A DNA stretch of 64,000 bases. It comes from Symsagittifera roscoffensis. Its lineage: Eukaryota > Xenacoelomorpha > Acoela > Convolutidae. Under the pieces are notes generated by a model, which was given only the letters and a program-made list of their open reading frames with translations, had not been told where the DNA came from and made no database searches. Shown one piece after another: positions 48,820-59,400 of this stretch (the first letter of the stretch is position 1; the number at the start of each line of letters is the position of its first letter). The stretch is taken from positions 38,742,532 through 38,806,531 of the forward strand of contig NC_087064.1 of assembly GCF_963678635.1 (NCBI RefSeq), in the 5' to 3' direction. Position numbers and translations under genes: made by a program.

Positions 48820-49085
48820 ATAGAGTTCGTGATAAATTTTTTAAATAAAAAAGTCTTCCGGAAGTTTACTTGGGCTCGAGTTGGAGTTTGGGAGTTTTGA
48901 CGTGTTTCTTCCAAGTTCAATTCAATTTCATTTTCATTTGCTTAAAGGAAGGCAAATAACGTTCTCCGATTAATGAAGCTGAAATGGTGCAAAGCCGGTT
49001 TAAAAAATTGCCAGCAGAATAAAAAAAACGCTCTTTGATCCAGTTTTTTCCAAGTATGCTAGCTTTATGAAAATTTAGAATATTT
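48820..49085 (+). repeat. Dispersed repeat, copy F
   Basis: A diverged copy of the intron 4 repeat, outside the gene: TTTCATTTGCTTAAAGGAAG and TTTGATCCAGTTTTTTCCAA are preserved. Confidence 0.6.
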
Positions 49086-49152
49086 TTATTTAAAACTTGA
49101 ACCAGTGAGTTCTAAGAACTATTCTCATCTTATTCAAAAGGTTAAATTATTC

Positions 49153-51079
49153 TTAGCTAAGTTTCACCGCTAAAAAACTATCAAAAGTATTTGATACATG
49201 AGAATGAGTCCCGATAAAATATGAGGCTAGTTGGCGGTTCTGAGATTCGAAACTCATTGCTGAAAACACGAACAAGGGACCATACTGTCGACATTGATAG
49301 CCTAAAAGTTTCAGTGAGTGAACATTAATAGTTTCACATTTGTCATTTTCACAGGTTTTGCAATATTTTAAATTTTTCAGCAACAGTTCAGCTCGTTCTA
49401 TGGGGTTCGCTGGACTCTAAAAGGAACCTGATACCAAAGATCAGACACAAGTAGTGGTCATATATATATGTTTCGGCAAAAATTCATCCATGAGGGCAAC
49501 TCCAACAAACAAAAAATAATTAAAAGCTCGTTTGCCTGAAAATGGGCTAGATCATGCAGGTCACGAATTTTCCTCGAATGGGAAATCAACTCCAAAGGCG
49601 CTCTGAGGTTGTTCACATAATTATTGATTATTTTTTTCTGCTGAATACTCATCTTTGAAAGGTGGAATTGAAGAAGATTTGCTTAGACCCCGAGCAAAAC
49701 AGTGCATGTAGTTGACACCTGCCGCCAGGGGAAGGCCTTGAACTACTTGCGAGAAAAAAAAACTTTTTCTTTTGACCCCAACAACATTAAAAGTTTGTTT
49801 CCCGCTGTTTAGGTGCTCAGCTAACTTTTAATGAAAAAAATTTGTCATTAGTTTCGGGAGTGCGATACTGAAAAATCTGATCATGTGGACAATAACTGTG
49901 GGACTTTCCAATAGTTTTTCCATTGGCTGTGCATAAATTACAACCGCAATATCCATTAGTTTTGAACATGATCAACACTCTTGCTTTCGCGGGGATATCG
50001 GCAACGATGGCGAAACATTTAAATTATACATGGTATTTTTCTATTGAAAAAAATTGGTTCAGTTCTGCTTTCAAATGATTAGTTATTAACTGCCACGGTT
50101 GTTTTTTTTTGATCCACAAACAATGCCGAAAGGATTGTGTTTTTACGATTAAACCGCAGTTTGGTAGGTTGTTCCGCAATGGCTAGCCAGACTGGCCAAA
50201 GCTCACTGTCGGTACTAGAGTCTGATACACAAACACCGTCGGTAGATAAAACTAGATGAATAGTAAGTTTTTTTGGCATGATCTGTTGATGGTACTTTTT
50301 CTTCTGAAGAAACCTCTGTAATTGAACGTAGAACGACGTTGATTTGAGTATGAAATAATCAATTCCAAATTTCTGCTAACGATCTGAGCTAGATCAAAAC
50401 TGAAAGACATCACATAAAGATAGCCTGCAACGACCTCTGTATCAATTCTAGTGTTCAACCCGAAACTTCTTTTCACATCTTAAATGAATGCATAGTTTGA
50501 AGGCATGCAGTTTCCATCCACAATTGTGTCGAAAAAATTATGCAAATCTGAAGCATCTCTATCAGAAAGATTATTGCTCAGGCAGAAAGACTTCATAGCC
50601 AAAATGGTATTATGGAGACCTGCTTGAGAATGTGGGCTTAACCTTAGAGATTGAGGTAATGAAGTTTCTTCTACAGAAGGTAGCATTTGATTAGCTTCGA
50701 ACTCTTCATCAGGAATTGTCGAAACTGATATATTTGGAAACGATTTATCAAGATCGATGTTTTTCGGCGAGGAAGTACGCGCCCTATATTCATCTTGGTT
50801 CGGCTATTCGAAATGAGCCTCTTCTGAATTTCGGCTGAATTTTTCTGTTGGAATGTTTTCGCTGGAAGAACTGGTTTCCAGCCTTTGAGAAGACTGTAGA
50901 TGCTTGGACTCAAAATAGGCCCATTTTTCACTCAATTTTAGTGTACGTTTTTTCTTTTTGGCTGTTTGCAAATGGCTACAGAAACTCGCTGCTTGAGAGA
51001 AATCACCTATAGTAAACGCCAAGAAGTCATATGCAACTTCAATTATTATGTCTACCAGCAAAAAATTGAATAAAAACAA
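49153..51079 (-). pseudogene. EnSpm/CACTA-like transposase relic
   Basis: Minus-strand blocks, in protein order from the right: 51079-50804 (N-terminal, unassigned); 50686-50480; 50279-50079 with LVLSTDGVCVSDSSTDSELW and LRFNRKNTILSALFVDQKK; a Cys-rich block near 49970-49870; 49652-49458 with SHSRKIRDLHDLAHFQANEL; and 49383-49153 with YGPLFVFSAMSFESQNRQLA. The TDG ... S-LWP ... FR-N-IL-AL series and the later Y-GPLF-FE-N block are typical of EnSpm/CACTA-related transposases in animals. Stops and shifts break it throughout. Terminal CACTA repeats were not found. Confidence 0.6.
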
Positions 51080-51408
51080 AATGCAATCAGAAGTCGACTG
51101 ATCGATGTAATTTACATTTTGAATAATTATATTTTCAGCGCTTTACTTCAAGACATTCTTGATGGATCTTGCATGGAAGGAGTTGCAGAACAAGTTAAAC
51201 ATTTACACTCATTCTCTGCAAAAAATTGCTACTGCACTTAACTAAAATTTCGTCTCCATGATTTATGCGCCGGATAGTTTCAATTCGCACAACTGGAACC
51301 TGATCTAAACTACATTTTATGATTGGATAAATTAGATATTTTACCAATGTAAAGTATTTAATATTAACCAATCATGATCCATCTAACTAACAATCCACTT
51401 ATTTGTAA
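51080..51408. other. Intergenic spacer
   Basis: AT-rich, nothing recognised. The left end of the gypsy LTR may lie in or just after this stretch. Confidence 0.3.
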
Positions 51409-51436
51409 GTGCTGAAATTACTTGTAATTTCAGCAC
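51409..51436. repeat. Perfect 13-bp palindrome near the LTR start
   Basis: GTGCTGAAATTAC, two bases, then its exact complement ending at 51436. Since TG is at 51410 and the LTR ends at about 51703, it could form the left edge of a roughly 300-bp LTR. The 3' LTR is outside the window, so this cannot be verified. Confidence 0.6.
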
Positions 51437-51703
51437 CAGAGAGATTTGAATTTAACTTAGAAATTAGTTGAACTCTCCCGAGTACTTCAGCAGCCGCAAA
51501 AAACCAGTATACCCTAGATCTATTGAGCCTAGCAGAGACTAGTTAAACAACCTGAGACTAGATAGTATAAGAGTAAGATTAGGATCGGTATTAGACTAAG
51601 AAGTTGCACGAATCTATCCGGCCGAAAATAAGATAGCGTGACGAGCAGACGGTGTACCCTATCCGAAATTACTCTATGAGTTATACCCATCGATCATAAC
51701 TCA
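51410..51703 (+). repeat. Putative 5' LTR
   Basis: Its 3' end is inferred from CA at 51702-51703 two bases before the primer-binding site. The 5' end is a guess at TG 51410 in a palindrome. A TATA box TATAA lies at 51566-51570. Confidence 0.5.
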
Positions 51704-51705
51704 TC

Positions 51706-51728
51706 TGGTGCGACCATAAGTCTCGAAC
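51706..51728 (+). promoter_or_regulatory. Primer-binding site
   Basis: It begins TGGTGCGACC, the complement of a tRNA 3' end ...GCACCA. Complementarity appears to continue through the T-stem into the T-loop: TCTCGAAC at 51721-51728 complements GTTCGAGA. The exact tRNA was not identified, and the T-arm spacing is one base short of canonical. Confidence 0.65.
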
Positions 51729-51790
51729 AAGACCTTAATAGCTTAGCATTAACCAATAATAGATTAGAATTTAGACAAAACATTTACAAA

Positions 51791-52024
51791 ATGTTATACG
51801 ACAATAATTTAATCGAAATGTCTCTACGACTCAATAGATCAGAGCCAATATTCCGAACGATAACAGAACTACCCGGAATTGGAAGAAGACCTCGAACCAG
51901 AGACGACATACGACAAAGCAGAAACTTACCATATAGTTATATGATAGTTCGGCAAAAGCCAGAACAAACTTTTGTATTTAGAATACTACTAGCAATGAAT
52001 TTAGATTTTCATTTGCAAACATAA
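51791..52024 (+). CDS. Leader ORF, 77 aa, unrecognised
   Basis: The first ATG after the primer-binding site opens a 77-codon frame, Arg-rich in the middle (GIGRRPRTRDDIRQSRNLPY). It has no recognised domain. Retroelement leaders often hold chance upstream ORFs; it might also be a first coding exon for a spliced product. Confidence 0.3.
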   Translation: MLYDNNLIEMSLRLNRSEPIFRTITELPGIGRRPRTRDDIRQSRNLPYSYMIVRQKPEQTFVFRILLAMNLDFHLQT

Positions 52025-52350
52025 AATTTTGAAGTCAATCTTCAAAATCATTTCAGGCGCTAAACAAAATTATTAATATACAATAACGATTGATAAAAAG
52101 ATCTCAGATCGTTTTCCAAAATTCTGCAGTAATATACAAAACATGTTTGAAAAATATTTATTGAAAAATCAAAATAAAAATTAGTAGCATGACAATAAAT
52201 GATTAGTAATTATAAATCATCCTGTTGTTCCAGCTTCATCGCCTAAACATAACAGCAATCATAAGCTCACTAATATCATAAAAATACTAAATCTATTCTT
52301 TACACAAATTTAAAACATTTTAAACTTAAATTCACTTAATTTTAAAATCA

Positions 52351-52435
52351 GATCATCAAGGCTTATCCTTGGATCTTAAATCATTTTCTATTTAATTAAA
52401 TTTAAAACTTGATCATCAAGGCCTATCCTTGGATC
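52351..52435 (+). repeat. Leader direct repeats with hairpin
   Basis: GATCATCAAGGCTTATCCTT plus GGATC at 52351-52375 is repeated with one change at 52411-52435 (period 60). Each unit can fold: CAAGG pairs with CCTTG around CTTAT or CCTAT, flanked by GATC. It is a candidate packaging, dimerisation or translation element (inference). Confidence 0.8.
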
Positions 52436-52439
52436 AAAA

Positions 52440-52952
52440 AGAACAACTTTGTTCTCCCCCACCCACTAAACGAGTGTCTAACGACCTCAAACGTCGATTC
52501 ACTATCCAACCCTTTCTAAAAACCCAGGACTAATAGAAATTTTTGAACAAAACTAATCATTCAAATTAGGATAAACAGTGAAGAACTTCGGTTATTCATC
52601 CTTCACTTGATCCCCCCTCTTACCAGACCCAGGATAAATCTTAGACTTAGTAAGTTTAAAATAGTATCTAACGAACTACTCGCGTTCTAATTATACCTGA
52701 ACCCTGTGGATCGATTTACTATTCTCCAACCCTGAACACAATCACTACCCTTAAGTAAGATAAAGTAAGTTAACACCTTAGCTTATACTAGCCACGAGAA
52801 AGTATAAAATCATTCTTCGGAATCGATATACTTTTCTCCCCAACCCTGAACAAATAGACCCAGGTTAGGCTAACAAAAAAAATCGTAAGGACTAACAGTT
52901 TAAGCAAATAGAAATCATTTAACAACCTTTTGCATCCGTCATCCTAAACCTT
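52440..52952 (+). other. Leader with recurrent CCCAGG / CCAACCCT phrases
   Basis: Phrases of the form CCAACCCT ... CCCAGG recur near 52497-52530, 52620, 52718 and 52840-52866. No ORF is present. It is probably a structured untranslated leader. Confidence 0.5.
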
Positions 52953-53420
52953 ATGTCATTTAAAAACCTAGGAAATAAACAAACAATCGTTTTACACAAT
53001 TGTGAAATAAATAACAAAAAATACGACCTTGTAATCACACCTCATACACAAACAGTTGGATACATTAGAACAAAACGACAAACATTAAAGAGAAAAATAA
53101 TAACTAAACAAAGACAAATAACACGAAAAAGATTTTCAAAAAATCGAAACGCATTTTCAGAATCAGAAACCAACAGTTTAGACGAACTTTATAAACTAAA
53201 AGAATCAATAGATAAAAATTGCCCAATTCACGATCAATTATATTTCTCTGACTCAGAAACAACTTCAAATTCATCAAAAAGAGGAAAAAGAAGAATAAAA
53301 AAGCAGTATAAACACAAACCAGTACATTTATACAATTGGAATCAACCAATTAGACACATTGATAATTACATATTAACAGTCATCGAACGAAAAAATGAGC
53401 TCAACGCACACCCCAGGTGA
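52953..53420 (+). CDS. Basic 155-aa ORF overlapping gag
   Basis: ATG 52953 opens MSFKNLGNKQTIVLHNCEIN. A strongly basic segment (residues about 35-65, RTKRQTLKRKIITKQRQITR) and another near residues 107-118 (KRGKRRIKKQYK) flank an acidic stretch. The stop is at 53418-53420, 26 bases inside gag-pol, in a different frame. The basic patches suggest nucleic-acid binding. A -1/+1 frameshift into gag or leaky scanning past this ORF is conceivable. No homologue recognised. Confidence 0.6.
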   Translation: MSFKNLGNKQTIVLHNCEINNKKYDLVITPHTQTVGYIRTKRQTLKRKIITKQRQITRKRFSKNRNAFSESETNSLDELYKLKESIDKNCPIHDQLYFSDSETTSNSSKRGKRRIKKQYKHKPVHLYNWNQPIRHIDNYILTVIERKNELNAHPR

Positions 53421-56400
53421 AGAAAGTCCAGATGATGATGATGTTTTCCCCTTTATCGTAGATGCAACCACTGATAGAGGACAGCATATATTCTGCAAAA
53501 ATTTACTCTTAAATTTGTTTGAAACCGGAATCAGTCCATGTAAAACAGAGTTCCCAGATGTAAAAATCAAAAGACAAATTATCGATCACTATCTAAAAGA
53601 TATATGTAACCTAACACAACAATACGGAATCTACTCCATAGAATTCAGCTCACCAAACCAGAATCACAGTAAATATATAATTCAAACAGACGACCTTGAT
53701 TTAGAATTCTCAAAAGTATTCTCAGAATATATAAAAAGCATCCAATATCATAACTCACAAAGAGCAAACTCCATATTCACCAATGAAGTTTTTGCGATAA
53801 TATATAGTTATATCTCGATATTAGAAAACGAAATCCAGATACCAAATGTCTCACCGACAGAAACATCTAAACATATAAGAGTACGACATGAAATCACACT
53901 ACTCTCTAGTTTTCTAAATATAATTAAAGAAAATTTCACGAAAGATGAAGTTTCACAACATACAAAACACGACTTACAAAAAATCTTGGCATGGTTCAAA
54001 ATAGATTATTTCACACATAATATTGATTTAATTTCACAAGCAAGAAAAAATTTTAGACCCCAAAACTCAAACGATGATACTGCCATCACAGAACAATCAG
54101 ACTATGTTTGGGACCCCGAATGGTCTCATCCCGCATTCATAAACTTCCCACAATCAATCTCAAGTCAAGCAATAAGTACGATATCTTATGTAAGAGATTA
54201 TGTACGAGTAATACCATTAACCATTGATGCAACACCATTAAACTATAATACATTTTTACCCGATATGCAAAATAATAGTTTAAACTCTACAGTCATACAC
54301 AATGAAAACCTCAATGGAACTAGGAATCTTACTCAACAAGATATCCAGACACCATCACACTTCATAAATGAAGAAATCGTACACACAACAACTACACAAC
54401 AAAGTATTTCACCAATACGTCCAAACTTAACAACACCAAGAAATACAAATTCTTCACAAACACAGGTAACATTACAATCAACCGTTAAACCTTCGGTTGC
54501 TCCAAAATATTCACACATGGATTACCAAACATACAGACCCATGACAATACCGCCAAAAACACGCAAAACGTTCACTAGAAACAACTTTGCAGACCATAAT
54601 TATAATTACACACATCCATCAAAAACAAATTATCAACCACGAAAAAATTTTAGTAATTATACAAGCTCTCGAAACTGGGATAACCCAATGGCACCACCTA
54701 ATTCAGTAAATTTCCAAACAAATTTACATCCTCCACAGGATCGTAGTGAAAACTATCCATTTTTTCAACAAAATAAAAATAAAAAACAAACATCTTATCA
54801 AATGGATTACTTATCCTCAGATGATGATTTCTTACAACCAGATATATTTACACCCTATAATCAAGAATATCGTGGACAAGGAATACAGAAACCACATACA
54901 TATCATAGAATTTTTTCTCCACAACCAATAGATACACAAACTCAACAACCAATTCAACAACAAAACCCAATTAATAAATCTTTTCAACCAATTCAGCAAC
55001 AAAACCCAATGATTGCAAACTCGTACCAACCAGCACAAATGCAAAATGAAATACCACTCCCATATTATCTTCAACAACACGAAATAACAAGAAATCAACT
55101 TTCAAATTTTTCTCAAATGCCAAATGCAGCAGAATCATTACAAATGACGATGAATCCATACTTTATGGGTGGATCATCAATAACATCAAATAAACCTTTA
55201 ATGGTATTCACAGGAACAGACCCTGAATATTCTGTAGAAGACTATTTAAATGCAGTCACAGCAAATTTGATTTTAAATATAGGACCTGAACCAATTAATA
55301 CGCCACTACATCAAAACTGGATACATCGACGCACAGCGTTAATACAAACAACTCTAGATGGCGCAGCCCAAAAATGGTTTTCAGTATTGCCTATAGAAAT
55401 AAAATCAAATTGGAAAAGATTTACACAAGAATTTTCAAAAATGTTTGACTCCGAAAGAAACAAACAACAACAAAGAGTTTTATGTAATGAAATTCGCAGA
55501 TTACCAAACGAAACCATCAAGCAATTAGCAGTACGAATCGAAACACTAGTTCGAAAAGCATATTCATTAAATACACATGACTATAAAAACACAAAGATGA
55601 CAGAAATCTTAATGATGACCTTAACACCACAATTAAGGAAAATAGCAATAAAAAAGAGAGCATCCCTTCCTTCGTCAATTCGAGAACCCGATTTAGATTT
55701 TCGAAAACTAGTAGACAAACTAGAACAAGCAGAAATCACAATGAAACTCGAAGAAACGGAAAATCTGAAATTACAATACGTTAACAGAATTGAAACAGCT
55801 TCCACAAATATAAACAATATACAGGAATCAGATACAGATCTCGTTGAAAAAATCACTGAAATACTCAATATTTACGAAAAACACCCAAACTTTAAAGGCA
55901 AACCATCTTTCAAAAAATGGTGTAATTATTGCCGACGATACGGACATAGTATTTCTGAATGTAGACAAAAACAGCAAGACAATCAAAATAAACCTCAAAA
56001 ATATAAAGAACCAAATAAATCATTCTATCAATACATGAAAAAAGATCAAAATCTACCGAACAAAACAGTCTACAGCAACAACAGTTCAGGAAAACCACTC
56101 CCGAACAATACAAATTATACAAGAAATCAATCACCATATAACTCAAGTTATAGAGGAAGATCACCAGAACGAAGAAACACGCATAATTCATCACAAAATC
56201 ACTACAATAGACCAAATAGTCGAAATAACTACTCCAGATCACATTCAAATACACAACGATTTGTTTCTAGATCTAATTCCCAATCAAGAAATAATTATTA
56301 TCCAAACAATCAATCACGAAATTCATCATACAATAGGAATAGAAACTACTCAAATAATCGGAATAGAAGTTATTCAAACAACCGAAACCAGAATTACCCG

Positions 56401-59400
56401 AACAATCAATCAAGGAATAACTCATATAATAGATCGAACTATAACAGACCAAACAATAATTACCAAAACAGATCGCGAAATAATTCACAAAATCGACACT
56501 CAAGTTATAATAATCGTTATAGAAATTATTCCCAATCACCACACCGGAATAATAATAACTATAATAATTCTAATAATCGCCACAGAAGTAGTACACCTAA
56601 ACATCAAAGACATATTAATCAAGTACAATCTAATCCAGAAACAACATCAGACCCTCCAGGTATTGATGACACAGTAACTGATACGTTACAACTCAACCAA
56701 ATAAACTGTGGATCATCAGATTCAGAAAGCGATGCAGAAAACACTCTCTCCATCAACATGATAAAAGTCGAAAATGACTATGAACCTGTTATATATGAAG
56801 AACCCTTTTCATCACACATATATGAGAATCAATCAGAACTCCTTCACAATTATTATATTGAACCCGTCCATTCCACACCGACGACACAAAAAACTAATGA
56901 AATTAACACTACAAACCAACCCAATGAGAAAGAAAAAACAAAATGCTTGAATACAAATCACATCTATCAAAACATACAAAAAGAACAACCCAAAGAAAAA
57001 ATTTGGACAATACCATTTCTTTTGGAAAGTCCAAAAAGCAAAGAATTTCAACCACCAGATCTTGAAATTGATTTTTTAATTGATTCAGGAGCAGAATCAA
57101 ATATAATAAACATTCCCACATGGAATGAAATAAAAACCTTACACCCAAAGCTAACACCTCTTGAAACCTCCAGCAAACTAGCAACAGCACAAGGATCAAC
57201 ATTAATAAACTACGGAAAAATTCAATTATTTCTTCTCCCCACAAGAACAATGGAGCAAAACAAAATTTTAACCAAACCATTTAAACAAATATTCCATATC
57301 ACTGATATTAAACATAATATCATTGGAATACCATTTATCTCTAAATATATACCAACAATCAACATCTTGAATAGTAAAATATTAATCAAAGATAAATATA
57401 CAAAAACAAAAGACACATCCCTAACATTTTTTCAAAGATTAAATAAACAACCACCATTTTTTTCAAAATTTTACCCAATATATAACCAACAAAGAAAACA
57501 CTTGAAACCACTATCAGGAAACATCTATAATTTTTCAATCAAACAAGTTCACCAAAATGATAAAAAACAAAACAAACAAAAATTTTATATGTCAGATTTT
57601 GAATTCAAACCTATTCATAAGTTTTTCAAAATCACAATCTCATCAATAAAATATTTGAAAAACTCGAATTCAGATATTATTTCCTTACATGTATACAACA
57701 ATACACCTTACCAAGTAACATTACCTTTAGGACTTTTAGGCTATTGCGAAACCAACGCTACAATATTACCAATACACGAAAAAGCATATCGTGTAAAAAA
57801 TATACTCCAATTACTAGATATTTGCCAATCCACAATCCTTAATGAAGAATTATCTATAAATAATATAATAAGTAACGAAAACAGAAATACGGATTATTTC
57901 ACAAAAACCCCATATTTCAAACCTACATTCAACATAAGTAACTACACAGAGAATCAACAGAAATTTTTAACAATGTTTAATTTCCAACATTCACAAATAA
58001 CACAAGACGAATTTGAAAAACTAGCAAAACAGCTAATTAAATATTCATCAGTCTATGCAACATCCAAATTTGATGTTGGCAAAATCAGCTCATCACTACA
58101 TCTCCCATTAAAACCAGACGCAGTTTTCAAAAAACAAAGAGCAAGTAAAGTACCAATTCACTTACACGATAAAGTGAACAGATTACTCGACATTTTAGAA
58201 CAATACAACATTATATCACCAGTAAACAAAGAGGAACAACCAAAAGGCCACACATTTATCAACCCTGTTATCATTCTAGCCAAAGGAGAATCATTAAAAA
58301 TTGTTCTCGATGCTAGATACCTCAACTCACTCATAGATGAATCAAAGTGTAATTGGCCCATTGAACCAATACAAGTTATTTTAACAAAAATAAACGGAAA
58401 ATACTTTACCACCGCCGATATGAATAGTGCATATAATCAAATGCCATTAGATGAACAATCACGACGCTTAACACAATTTGTTATTGGAAATCAACAATAC
58501 GAATTCAACCGCTTATTCTATGGAATATCCATAGGACCAGCAGCATTTTCAGCTTTTATGAGCAAAATTTTTCGACCACTAATACTCAAGAAAAACGCAA
58601 TCACCTATTTAGACGATGTTTTTATGCAATCACAAACAAAAGAGGAAATGTTCAATGTTTTAGAACAATATCACCAAATACTTAAGAACGAAAATCTAAA
58701 GGCCGCCCCCGATAAATCACACTTCTTTTTGACAAAAGTTAAATTCTTAGGACATAATATAGAAAGAAAAACAATCACTCCATTGAAATCACGTATAGAC
58801 GCTATTCAAAAACTCCAACCACCAACAAATAAAAAGAAAATCCAAGAATTCCTTGGAATGTTAAACTTTTTAAGCAAATATGTTTATAAAATGCAATTAT
58901 ATCTACGACCATTCTATAACATACTTAGACAACAAAATAATTTTGAATGGAATATAGAACATCAAGCACGATTTGAAGAAATTAAAAAACTTCTAACTGA
59001 ACAAATTTCAAACACAATTCCAGATTCAAATCAACCATTTTATGCAATGTGCGATGCTTCGAACTTTGGCATCGGCGCAGCATTATTACAATCACATAAT
59101 AGTACAAATAAAATGAACCTCATATCAGCAAATTCTCGATTATTCACTCAAGCAGAACTAAGACTCTCAACTCTAATGAGAGAATGTACAGCCATAATAT
59201 ATACACTAACAGAATATGAATTTCTGATACTTGGATCAAAACATCCCACAGTTCTATTCACAGACCATAAACCAATCATCTTTCTTTTTACACAAAAGTC
59301 TAATCCAAACCACCGAGTTTATAGATTTCAACTCATTTTAATGAAATTCCCAAACTTACATATAGTTTGGACCGCAGGAAAAAATCTTGCATTACCAGAC

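Noticed and set aside
53104-53349. Minus-strand frames under the gypsy ORFs (also 56273-56542, 55910-56254, 63120-63527)
   Set aside because: Mirror images of A-rich, stop-poor sense coding sequence.
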